From the NCBI GenBank assembly GCA_965602635.1, contig CBFCZU010000223.1:1-7131 (forward strand): DNA of 7,131 nt, written 5' to 3'. The position numbers and the translations under genes were made by a program. Position 1 is the first letter of the stretch, and each line of letters starts with the position of its first letter. Positions 1-5,179 of this stretch are shown here, piece after piece. The notes beneath the pieces were generated by a model that saw only the letters and a list, made by a program, of their open reading frames with translations, ran no database searches and was not told where the DNA came from. This stretch comes from CBFCZU01 sp965602635. GTDB lineage: Bacteria > Planctomycetota > Phycisphaerae > SM23-33.

Positions 1-142
1 AGACCGGCACCGCCCCGCCCGAGAGCCCGCTGCCGGCGCCGCGCGGCGTGACCGGGATGCGGCGCCGGTTGGCCAGCTTCATCACGGCCGCGATCTCAGC
101 CGCATTGCCCGGACGGACCAACGCCTCGGGCATGTGGGCGTA
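1..142. repeat. Tandem-duplicated glcD segment, downstream copy
   Basis: This stretch repeats 1450-1591 at a constant offset of 1449 bp with no gaps. Bases 1-55 are identical to 1450-1504, and 106-142 are identical to 1555-1591; the intervening bases carry scattered substitutions. It lies within the 5' part of the second glcD paralogue, so it reflects gene duplication rather than a mobile repeat. The homology continues with lower identity to about base 280 and may extend beyond the left edge. Confidence 0.9.
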
Positions 143-280
143 TTTCGCCTCGGGGATCTCGTCGTGCGAGTAGGGCTCGAGCCTGTCGGCGTCGCCGGCG
201 ATGACGTGCCGCGGGCCCACGATCTCGCCCAGCTCGGCGACGACCTCCGCGGTAACCGGGTTGTACTCGCTATCGGGCAT
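1..280 (-). CDS. GlcD-type FAD-linked oxidase paralogue, N-terminal 93 codons (runs off left edge)
   Basis: This is the beginning of a second FAD-binding 2-hydroxyacid dehydrogenase (glycolate oxidase subunit GlcD/D-lactate dehydrogenase family). The frame opens at an ATG at 280 and stays open to base 1, so only the first 93 residues are visible. The protein begins MPDSEYNPVTAEVV and reaches the FAD-binding loop PRGAGSGLSGGA near residues 79-90, typical of the FAD_binding_4 (PCMH-type) fold. It aligns without gaps to the neighbouring GlcD from YNPVT onward, with about 69 of 88 residues identical; in the last 47 visible residues only three differ. It starts 21 bp after the stop of the upstream GlcD gene, so the two are probably co-transcribed. 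A GGAG abuts the ATG, too close to be an ideal ribosome site. Substrate is unknown. Whether the gene is complete cannot be judged here. Confidence 0.85.
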   Translation of the reverse strand, partial: MPDSEYNPVTAEVVAELGEIVGPRHVIAGDADRLEPYSHDEIPEAKYAHMPEALVRPGNAAEIAAVMKLANRRRIPVTPRGAGSGLSGGAVPV

Positions 281-301
281 CTCCAGCCGTCTCGCGCCTT
301 G

Positions 302-1735
302 TCACGCGTCAACAATCTTGCCGGGGTTCAGTATGTCGTTCGGGTCCCATTCCCGCTTGATGCATCGCATCAGCTCCAGCGCCGGCTCGTCCATGACCAG
401 CGGCATGTAATCCTTGCGCTTGTGGCCGATGCCGTGCTCGCCGCTGATCGTCCCGCCGAGCGAGGCCGTGAGCCTGTACAGGTCGGTCAACAGGCCGGGC
501 AGCGTCTGGTGCCATTTCTCCACCGACCAGTCGGGGTTCATCACCGGCGTGGCGTGCAGGTTGCCGTCGCCGGCGTGCCCGTAGCAGGGAATCGCGACGC
601 CGTACTTCGCCGACAGCTCGCCCAGCGACCTGACCACCTCCGGGATGGATGCGATGGGCACCACGATGTCCTCGAGGCTCTGGTGGGGGCTGATCACCTT
701 GAATGCCTCGGCGATGTTCCGCCGCACACGCCAGATCCGCTCGCTCGTCGTGTAGTTGTCGGCGACGTAAACCTCCAACGCGCCCGCGGCCAGGCACAGC
801 TCACCGATCGTCTCGTACTCACGCGCGACCTGACCCTCGTCAGAGCCGTCAACCGTTATCAGCAGCATCGCCCCCGCCTGCTCGTAAGGGATGCTCTCGT
901 TGAGATACTCGCACGACGCGCGAACCGACGTCTGGTCCATGAACTCGATCGCCGTGGGTATCACACCCCCCGCCGTCATGATCCGAGGAACCGCAGATAT
1001 CGCCTCCTCAGCAGTCGAGAACAGGCACAACAGGTCCACCGACGACTTCGGCAACGGAAGCAGCTTCAGCGTGATCCGCGTGAAGATCCCCAGCGTCCCC
1101 TCAGAGCCCACCAGCAGGGCGATCAGGTTGTAGCCCGTCACGTCCTTGATACGCTTGCCGCCAAGACTCACGATCTCGCCGGTGGGCGTGACGAACTCCA
1201 GACCCGTCACGTACCGACCCGTCACCCCGTACTTGACCGCCTTGCCGCCGCCCGCGTTCTCGGCCACGTTGCCGCCTATATAGCAGGTCTCCAGGCTCAT
1301 CGGATACCCGGCGTAGAAGAGCCCGTCGGCCTTGAGCAGCTCGTTGATTTCATTGGTGACCACGCCCGGCTCGACCACTGCCATCATGTTCTCGCGGTCG
1401 ATCTCCAGGATGCGATTCATCCGGTCGCACAGCAGCACGATGCCGCCGCAGACCGGCACCGCCCCGCCCGAGAGCCCGCTGCCGGCGCCGCGCGGCGTGA
1501 CCGGAATCCGCCGGCGGTTGGCTAGCTTCATCACGGCCGCGACCTTGGCCGCGCTGCCCGGACGGACCAACGCCTCGGGCATGTGGGCGTAGTGCTCCTC
1601 GGCCACCTCGTCGTGGCTGTAGGCGGCGAGCTTCTCGGCATCGCCGAAAACCACGAACCGCTCCCCCACAATCGCCTCGAGTTCCGAGACGACCTCTGAA
1701 GTGACCGGGTTATAGATGGGCCTTTCCCTGCTCAT
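302..1735 (-). CDS. glcD: FAD-linked 2-hydroxyacid dehydrogenase, GlcD/LctD type
   Basis: This 477-residue protein has the full GlcD layout: an N-terminal FAD_binding_4 domain (about residues 50-230) and a C-terminal FAD-oxidase_C domain (about 235-475). Visible motifs are PRGAGSGLSGG (81-91), GGNVAENAGGG (154-164), DVTGYNL (198-204), GSEGTLG (210-216), WRVRRN (335-340), HAGDGNLH (387-394, family metal/substrate-site motif), SGEHGIG (431-437) and DPNDILNPGKI (464-474). Length is normal for the family, and no signal peptide or iron-sulfur cysteine motif is present, so it should be a soluble cytoplasmic flavoprotein. Family members oxidise glycolate, D- or L-lactate or other 2-hydroxyacids. Lying directly downstream of etfB-etfA, it most likely passes electrons to EtfAB, as LctD does in lactate dehydrogenase-Etf complexes. 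The symbol marks the family; the substrate is not determined by sequence. The ATG at 1735 has only a weak ribosome site (GAG about 7 bp upstream). Confidence 0.93.
   Translation of the reverse strand: MSRERPIYNPVTSEVVSELEAIVGERFVVFGDAEKLAAYSHDEVAEEHYAHMPEALVRPGSAAKVAAVMKLANRRRIPVTPRGAGSGLSGGAVPVCGGIVLLCDRMNRILEIDRENMMAVVEPGVVTNEINELLKADGLFYAGYPMSLETCYIGGNVAENAGGGKAVKYGVTGRYVTGLEFVTPTGEIVSLGGKRIKDVTGYNLIALLVGSEGTLGIFTRITLKLLPLPKSSVDLLCLFSTAEEAISAVPRIMTAGGVIPTAIEFMDQTSVRASCEYLNESIPYEQAGAMLLITVDGSDEGQVAREYETIGELCLAAGALEVYVADNYTTSERIWRVRRNIAEAFKVISPHQSLEDIVVPIASIPEVVRSLGELSAKYGVAIPCYGHAGDGNLHATPVMNPDWSVEKWHQTLPGLLTDLYRLTASLGGTISGEHGIGHKRKDYMPLVMDEPALELMRCIKREWDPNDILNPGKIVDA
1450..1591. repeat. 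Tandem-duplicated glcD segment, upstream copy
   Basis: This is the partner of 1-142, encoding residues about 49-95 of the complete GlcD, including the FAD-loop PRGAGSGLSGG. Identity is perfect over 55 bp and again over 37 bp, including synonymous positions, while the flanking start-proximal 140 bp is clearly more diverged. Confidence 0.9.
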
Positions 1736-1915
1736 TCAAGCTCGCCGGCACCCACGCCAAAAGGCAATCACCAAGGGACAAATGTCAAACAAGCATCAAT
1801 CTCCAATGACAGAACCAAAGGCCTTACCGCGTCTTGACTTCGATTTGGAATTTGAGGTTTCAGTCATTGGGTATTGTTTGTGATTTGACACTTGGGTTTT
1901 GTGGATTCTCCCCCC
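1736..1915. other. AT-rich spacer between etfA and glcD
   Basis: No reading frame of note is present in these 180 bp. Bases 1771-1900 contain 54 G/C of 130 (about 42%), in sharp contrast to the GC-rich genes on both sides. A long imperfect palindrome fills most of it (see 1771-1895). On the minus strand a run of seven G follows the etfA TAG stop. A TTGACA sequence occurs on the minus strand in the left arm of the palindrome, but no convincing -10 box stands 16-18 bp downstream, so I do not call a glcD promoter. Confidence 0.7.
1771..1895. repeat. Long imperfect palindrome, probable dispersed repeat element
   Basis: The left arm (1771-1819, starting CCAAGGGACAAATGTC) and the right arm (1844-1895, ending TTTGACACTTGG) are imperfect reverse complements. 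Matching blocks in order are CCAAG, CAAAT, CAAACAA, CCAATGAC, GAA and CCAAA, separated by short mismatches and length differences; about 24 bp form the loop. Transcribed RNA could fold into a long interrupted hairpin in either direction. No transposase, terminal target duplication or other mobility gene is visible. The AT-rich word style (AATTTG, GTCATTGG, TTTGACA) resembles non-coding dispersed repeats I associate with planctomycete-like genomes, but that is recollection, not a search. Sitting inside the etf-glcD unit, it may attenuate or process the transcript. Confidence 0.65.
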
Positions 1916-2929
1916 CTATCCAGGCGCTCTGGCTTGTCCTATCTTCCGTATCAGCACCGGCAGGACCTCGAACAGGTCGCCGACGATTCCTATGTCGGCG
2001 ACGCGGAAGATCTGTGCGTCGCCGTCGGAGTTGACGGCGATGACGTTCTCGGCCGTCTGCATGCCGGCGAGGTGCTGGATGGCCCCGCTGATGCCGCAGG
2101 CGACGTACAGGCGTGGGCTGACCGTCTTGCCGGAGAGCCCCACCTGGTGGGGGTAGCTCAGCCAGCCGCGGTCCACCACGTCGCGCGAGGCCCCGACGGC
2201 CGCTCCAAGCGCCTCGGCCAGCTCGTATATGAGGGGCAGGTTGTCGCCCTTCTTGACCCCCCGGCCGGCGGAGACGACCACGTCGGCGTCGGCGAGGGTG
2301 TGCTCATCCTCGGCGGGGACGAACTCGATCCGCCGCACGCGGCCGGGCAGCTTTGCCGGCGGGTCGGCGCGGACGATCCTTCCCTTGCGCTTGGGGTCCG
2401 GCTCCGGCGGGCGGGTCGAGCGCGGGCGGACGGTGGCCATCTGCGGGCGCGCCTCGGGGGTCTTGATCGTGGCCATGATGTTGCCGCCGATGGCCGGGCG
2501 CGTCTGGAGCAGCCCGCCGGTCTCGGAGTCGATGTCGAGCCCGGTGCAGTCGGCCGTCAGACCGGCGTTGGCGCGGACGGCGACGTAGGGCATGAGCGTC
2601 CGCCCGGTCGTCGTGGCCGCGGCGATGATGATCTCCGGGGACCGCTCCTCGATCAGCTTGAGCATGCAGGCGGCGTGCGGCTCGGCGGTGAAGTGCTCGA
2701 GCTGCGGCGCCTCGACCACGAGCACGACGTCGGCCCCGCGCTGGATCAGCTCGGCCAGGGCGTCGTCCTTGATGGAGTCGGTCAGCACGACGGCCGTCAG
2801 CTCGGCCGAACGCTTCTCAGCCAGTGCCCGCCCGCGCGTGAGCAGCTCGTAGCTGACGGGCAGCACCCGCCCGCCGGCGGCTTCGGCCAACGTCCAGACA
2901 CCCTCATGTTGCGGCTTCTTGGCTTTCAT
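1916..2929 (-). CDS. etfA: Electron transfer flavoprotein alpha subunit, LctC/clostridial type
   Basis: This 337-residue EtfA pairs with EtfB to form the flavin heterodimer that takes electrons from the downstream dehydrogenase. The N-terminal half (about 10-180) is the ETF alpha/beta Rossmann-like domain, opening with GVWTLAEAAGGRVLPVSYEL, the style of clostridial/LctC proteins. The C-terminal FAD domain (about 215-330) has AGRGVK (221-226), GASR (246-249), QVGLSGKTV (262-270), ACGISGAIQH (277-286) and ADIGIVGD (311-318). The loop at 300-308 reads NSDGDAQIF, where NKDPxAPIF is usual. There is no N-terminal ferredoxin-like CxxC domain, which I recall for the Acetobacterium woodii LctC. An Arg/Pro-rich linker (168-186) separates the domains. 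The start lies 6 bp after the etfB stop, indicating translational coupling. Electron bifurcation is inferred from subtype and gene order, not proven. Confidence 0.93.
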   Translation of the reverse strand: MKAKKPQHEGVWTLAEAAGGRVLPVSYELLTRGRALAEKRSAELTAVVLTDSIKDDALAELIQRGADVVLVVEAPQLEHFTAEPHAACMLKLIEERSPEIIIAAATTTGRTLMPYVAVRANAGLTADCTGLDIDSETGGLLQTRPAIGGNIMATIKTPEARPQMATVRPRSTRPPEPDPKRKGRIVRADPPAKLPGRVRRIEFVPAEDEHTLADADVVVSAGRGVKKGDNLPLIYELAEALGAAVGASRDVVDRGWLSYPHQVGLSGKTVSPRLYVACGISGAIQHLAGMQTAENVIAVNSDGDAQIFRVADIGIVGDLFEVLPVLIRKIGQARAPG

Positions 2930-2938
2930 AAGTCCCTA
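2930..2938 (-). promoter_or_regulatory. etfA ribosome binding site overlapping the etfB stop
   Basis: On the minus strand the junction reads TAGGGACTT followed by ATG. The TAG ends etfB and also supplies part of an AGGGA Shine-Dalgarno core, so ribosomes finishing etfB are placed for etfA. This supports the 2929 start and tight stoichiometric coupling of the two subunits. Confidence 0.6.
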
Positions 2939-3742
2939 TATAAGCTGCTTTTCCTTGAGGAACTCGACGACTCGGTCACTTGCCGCCGCGGCCGACTCCT
3001 CGTCGCCGGCGGCGAGCTTCTCGCACTCGCGGGCGACGGTGGGCTTGTGGATCTTGACCACCCGCGTGGGCGATCCGTCCAGGCCGAGCTTGTCGGGCTC
3101 GACGTCCATGTCGTCCGGGCCCCAGACGGGCACATCGGCGGCGCGGGCCCGCTGCTTGCCGCGCAGCGTCGGCAGGCGCGGGTCGCCGATCTCCTTGACG
3201 ACGGTTATCACGGCCGGCAGGTCCACCTCGAGCACCTCATGTCCGTCCTCGACGAGCCGCTCGACGATCATCCGGCCCCCGTCGATGCCGCGGAGCTTCG
3301 AGACGTAGGTGACCACGGGCAGGTCGCAGAAGGCGGCTATGCCCGGGCCGACCTGCCCGGTGTCGCCGTCGGTGGCGCGCTCGCCGCAGACGATCAGGTC
3401 GAACGGGCTGAGCTTGGCGATCGCGGCGGAGAGGGCGTAGGAGGTCGCCCAGGTGTCCGAGCCGGCGAAGGCACGGTGGGAGATCAGCACGCCGCGGTCG
3501 CAGCCCATGGCGATTGCCTCGCGAATGGCCTTGTCGGCCTTGGGCGGGCCCATCGAGATGGTGACCACCTCGGCGCCGTCCTGCCCGGCGGCCTCGCGCA
3601 GGGCGATCGCCAGCTCCAGGCCGTAGAGGTCGAGCGGGTTGACGATGGCCTCGACGCCCTCGCGGATCATCGTGCCGGTCGCTTCGTCCATCTTCACCGC
3701 GCCGGTCTCGGGCACCTGCTTGATGGGGACGATAATTCGCAT
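2936..3742 (-). CDS. etfB: Electron transfer flavoprotein beta subunit, bifurcating/LctB-like
   Basis: This 268-residue EtfB begins with the canonical MRIIVPIKQVPETGAVKMD. Other family features are IREGVEAIVNPLD (26-38), ISMGPPKA (62-69), AIREAIAMGCD (72-82), HRAFAGSDTWATSYAL (89-104), the nucleotide-binding GDTGQVGP (126-133), and the C-terminal DLDGSPTRVVK-like stretch (KLGLDGSPTRVVK, 218-230). The AMG-D, RAFAG-DT-ATSYAL and DGDT-QVGP pattern is that of clostridial/LctB-type EtfB proteins that bind an extra FAD in bifurcating complexes, rather than the AMP-binding mitochondrial type. His89 precedes RAFAG, where I recall Asp in many relatives. It is the first gene of the etfB-etfA-glcD unit. 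The ribosome site GGAGG lies 13 bp upstream of the ATG, rather far, but the N-terminus is unambiguous. Confidence 0.93.
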   Translation of the reverse strand: MRIIVPIKQVPETGAVKMDEATGTMIREGVEAIVNPLDLYGLELAIALREAAGQDGAEVVTISMGPPKADKAIREAIAMGCDRGVLISHRAFAGSDTWATSYALSAAIAKLSPFDLIVCGERATDGDTGQVGPGIAAFCDLPVVTYVSKLRGIDGGRMIVERLVEDGHEVLEVDLPAVITVVKEIGDPRLPTLRGKQRARAADVPVWGPDDMDVEPDKLGLDGSPTRVVKIHKPTVARECEKLAAGDEESAAAASDRVVEFLKEKQLI

Positions 3743-3876
3743 GTCCGAAGCTGATCCTCCGCAGATGGTCGGGTCAATGTGTCCGCGCGCCGGAGGCTTT
3801 CAAGCCCGGCTCCTCCGCCAGCGTCGCCCTGGGTGGCGCGGGGACTTCCCGCCGGCGCGGGCGGGCGGCGAAACGG
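3743..3876. other. Spacer between the small membrane gene and etfB
   Basis: This 134-bp GC-rich region precedes etfB. On the minus strand it holds GGAGG (3756-3760), the probable etfB ribosome site. A weak promoter guess is TTGAAA (3798-3803) with CACATT (3776-3781) 16 bp downstream; the -10 match is only 3 of 6. Two inverted repeats can be drawn: CGGAGG/CCTCCG (3791-3796 with 3813-3818) and CCCGCC/GGCGGG (3848-3853 with 3860-3865). Neither is followed by a T-run, so a Rho-independent terminator is not supported. Whether etfB is read through from the small gene is undecided. Confidence 0.4.
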
Positions 3877-4152
3877 TCAGCCCTTTTCGCCAGGGCCTTG
3901 GGAGCGGATGAGCTTGCCCAGTTCGACCTGGTTCCTCGCCAGGGTCTGCATGGACCATCCGACCCACAGGACTCCAGCCAGCGCCAGGCCGGAGAGGACG
4001 CACGCCCACTTGGCGAAGGTGTAAATCTGTGCGGGCGTGGGCTCGTCGGCCGGCGTCTCGGGCTTGGTGCTCACCGTCTCCTGGGCAAGGCACGCCCCGG
4101 CCAGGGCGAGCACCGCCGCCGCCAGCATTACCGCTGCAAGGTACCTGCGCAT
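3877..4152 (-). CDS. Small membrane protein of unknown function, 91 aa
   Basis: I do not recognise a family. Residues 1-23 form a signal peptide or N-terminal anchor (MRRY followed by an Ala/Leu-rich core), with possible cleavage around AGA/CLAQ; the Cys does not sit in a good lipobox. A short polar, Pro/Thr/Glu-rich segment (24-41) follows, then a hydrophobic helix (about 48-68, rich in Trp, Leu and Gly) and a polar tail containing ARNQVELGKLIRS. If the N-terminus is cleaved, this predicts a single-span protein with a short periplasmic arm and a cytoplasmic amphipathic tail. A strong AGGAGA sits 5 bp before the ATG, so translation is credible. It reads towards etfB 134 bp away and diverges from the iron regulator. 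Function cannot be assigned from either neighbour. Confidence 0.7.
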   Translation of the reverse strand: MRRYLAAVMLAAAVLALAGACLAQETVSTKPETPADEPTPAQIYTFAKWACVLSGLALAGVLWVGWSMQTLARNQVELGKLIRSQGPGEKG

Positions 4153-4157
4153 GATGG

Positions 4158-4163
4158 TCTCCT
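4158..4163 (-). promoter_or_regulatory. Strong ribosome binding site of the small membrane gene
   Basis: The minus strand reads AGGAGA, then CCATC, then the ATG at 4152. It is the best Shine-Dalgarno sequence in the window and decides the start of this otherwise anonymous small gene. Confidence 0.7.
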
Positions 4164-4185
4164 GATAAACCCAAGCCGAGCTGCC

Positions 4186-4206
4186 CTGCCCGGCCGGTCC
4201 GGGCAG
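4186..4206. promoter_or_regulatory. Perfect 8-bp hairpin in the small gene's leader
   Basis: CTGCCCGG (4186-4193) and CCGGGCAG (4199-4206) are exact reverse complements around a 5-base loop. It lies 34 bp upstream of the small membrane gene start, within its likely 5' leader if the promoter at 4235-4263 is used. It has no T-run. It could be an mRNA-stabilising hairpin or a protein-binding site. Confidence 0.4.
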
Positions 4207-4234
4207 CGGCCCCGCCCACTAGGCCGGGCGCTAG

Positions 4235-4263
4235 CCTATATGCCCAACGGCCCCGCAGTGCAA
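4235..4263 (-). promoter_or_regulatory. Possible sigma70-like promoter for the small membrane gene
   Basis: On the minus strand, TTGCAC (4258-4263) and TATAGG (4235-4240) are separated by exactly 17 bp. Matches to consensus are 3/6 and 4/6. Transcription would start near 4228, giving a leader of roughly 75 bases. An inverted repeat (GCCCAACGGC at 4242-4251 with GCCGTTTTGGGC at 4264-4275, two unpaired bases) overlaps the same stretch and could be a regulator site. Confidence 0.3.
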
Positions 4264-4344
4264 GCCGTTTTGGGCTCGCCTGCCCCGGCGCGGGGGCGCC
4301 TCCCTTGTGGCCGCAAAAACAGTCCGAAAAAAATAGAATGCCGG

Positions 4345-4373
4345 TTGATGGAATGTTTGAGAGGCCTTACACT
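4345..4373 (+). promoter_or_regulatory. Likely promoter of the regulator-feoAB operon
   Basis: TTGATG (4345-4350) and TACACT (4368-4373) stand 17 bp apart; each matches the sigma70 consensus at 4 of 6 positions, in a locally AT-richer stretch of a GC-rich region. Transcription would begin near 4380, only about 12 bases before the ATG at 4392. This argues against the earlier in-frame ATG at 4305, which would lie upstream of the promoter. Confidence 0.45.
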
Positions 4374-4385
4374 GTTAGAGCAGTG
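4370..4385. promoter_or_regulatory. Candidate metalloregulator operator over the -10 box
   Basis: CACTG (4370-4374) and CAGTG (4381-4385) are perfect inverted repeats around a 6-base centre (TTAGAG), with extra symmetric T/A pairs just outside the arms. The repeat overlaps the putative -10 element and transcription start, the usual position for a repressor site. Binding by the adjacent DtxR-family protein is inferred; the sequence is not a clear match to known DtxR/IdeR or MntR boxes. Confidence 0.35.
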
Positions 4386-4391
4386 AAACTT

Positions 4392-4886
4392 ATGGACGGG
4401 CTTAGCGCGATGGCACTGCCCGCTGTAAAACTCTCTCGCCGGCTGGAGGACTACCTCGAGGCCGTCCTCATGCTCAGCCGGGAAGACGGCGTCGCCCGCG
4501 TGAGCGACATCGCCGAGCGGACCGAGGTCAGCAAGCCCACCGTCACGGCGGCGCTGAAGAGTCTCTCCCAGGCCGGCCTGGTCAACCACGGCCGCTACCA
4601 GGTCGCGACACTCACCAAGGCTGGCGAGGTGGTCGCCAGGCGGATCCGCGGGCGCCACGAGGCCCTGGTCGAGTTCATGGTGGACCTCCTGGACCTGGAC
4701 GTCGAGCGTGCCGAGGCCAACGCTTGCCGAATGGAGCACGTGGTTGACGACGTGGTGCTCGACCGGCTGAGCCTGCTGGCGGAGGTCATCGGGCAGTACT
4801 CCTTCGAGAAGGCCGAGTGGCTCGAGAGGTTCTCGGCGTATCGCAAGCAGCGCGGGCAGCGCGGCGCGGGACGGGTTCGGGCATGA
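4392..4886 (+). CDS. DtxR/MntR-family metal-dependent transcriptional repressor
   Basis: Counting from ATG 4392, this 164-residue protein has an N-terminal winged helix-turn-helix (about 14-80; RVSDIAERTEVSKPTVTAAL spans the helix-turn-helix) and a metal-binding dimerisation domain (about 85-135). By alignment with known members the likely metal ligands are D20, E23, H89, C112, E115 and H116. D20/E23 match the MntR pattern, while C112-x-x-E-H is DtxR-like. The ancillary-site Glu and His of DtxR appear replaced (V93, E108). The C-terminal SH3-like domain of long DtxR proteins is absent; the chain ends in a basic tail. With feoA and feoB immediately downstream, it probably represses iron uptake when Fe(II) is abundant, although Mn sensing cannot be excluded. 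Starts at 4410 (MALPAVKLS) or 4305 are also in frame; none has a strong ribosome site. Confidence 0.88.
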   Translation: MDGLSAMALPAVKLSRRLEDYLEAVLMLSREDGVARVSDIAERTEVSKPTVTAALKSLSQAGLVNHGRYQVATLTKAGEVVARRIRGRHEALVEFMVDLLDLDVERAEANACRMEHVVDDVVLDRLSLLAEVIGQYSFEKAEWLERFSAYRKQRGQRGAGRVRA

Positions 4887-5140
4887 GCGCAGGCGAGCAG
4901 GAAAACACGTTGCCGCCGATGCCGCTGGCCATGAGCCTTGTCGGTCAGAGTGTCAGCTTCGTCGGCCTGCAGGGCGGGGGGCGGGGACTGAGCCGCCGAC
5001 TCGCCGAGATGGGCCTGGTGCCGGGCGAGCGGATGGAGGTGCTGAATCGCGGCCCCGGACCGTTCATCGTTGCCGTGAAGGGGACGAGGCTTCTGCTCGG
5101 GCGAGGCATGGCCGACCGCGTTCTCGTAAGGCCGGTGTGA
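4883..5140 (+). CDS. feoA: FeoA, ferrous iron transport accessory protein
   Basis: This 85-residue protein is a single SH3-like FeoA domain. The diagnostic stretch includes RRLAEMGLVPGERMEVLNR (38-56), then GPGPFIVAVKGTRLLLGRGMA (57-77) and RVLVRPV at the end. FeoA is a small cytoplasmic partner thought to act on the FeoB G-protein domain during Fe(II) uptake. The ATG at 4883 overlaps the TGA of the regulator (ATGA), a classic translational-coupling arrangement, and GGGACGGG lies upstream as a loose ribosome site. The internal Met13 or Met17 would give a shorter but still complete domain. The next gene, feoB, follows after 39 bp. The fold is homologous to the C-terminal SH3 domain of full-length DtxR, which the adjacent regulator lacks. 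Confidence 0.93.
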   Translation: MSAGEQENTLPPMPLAMSLVGQSVSFVGLQGGGRGLSRRLAEMGLVPGERMEVLNRGPGPFIVAVKGTRLLLGRGMADRVLVRPV

Positions 5141-5179
5141 TCGGTCGGCGGGCCTGAGGCTTCGAGCACTTCGACAACC

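Noticed and set aside
134..1525. 463-codon open frame on the plus strand antisense to glcD
   Set aside because: It is the shadow of a well-supported GlcD gene in GC-rich DNA. The translation is Arg/His/Asp-rich low-complexity sequence without family motifs, and it spans the intergenic junction and two tandem gene copies.
1781..1790. TTGACA on the minus strand in the spacer as a glcD promoter -35 box
   Set aside because: The bases 16-18 bp downstream (GCCTTT region) do not resemble a -10 box, so a promoter is not supported.
1771..1895. Palindrome as a complete miniature transposable element (MITE)
   Set aside because: I see no flanking target-site duplication (flanks CAATCA and GTTTTG do not match) and no link to a transposase end. 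It is called only as a palindromic repeat.
1892..3754. 620-codon open frame on the plus strand antisense to etfA and etfB
   Set aside because: It crosses two canonical genes and their junction. Its composition (Gly, Asp, Arg, His, Val) is typical of antisense translation of G/C-third-position codons, with no recognisable domain.
3848..3865. GC-rich hairpin after the small membrane gene as a terminator
   Set aside because: The stem is only 6 bp in a region rich in GCGGGC words and no T-run follows on the minus strand, so chance is a sufficient explanation.
4305..4391. Upstream start giving the metalloregulator a 29-residue N-terminal extension
   Set aside because: The extension has no resemblance to the family, lies partly upstream of the likely promoter, and DtxR-family proteins normally begin shortly before the LEDYLE segment.
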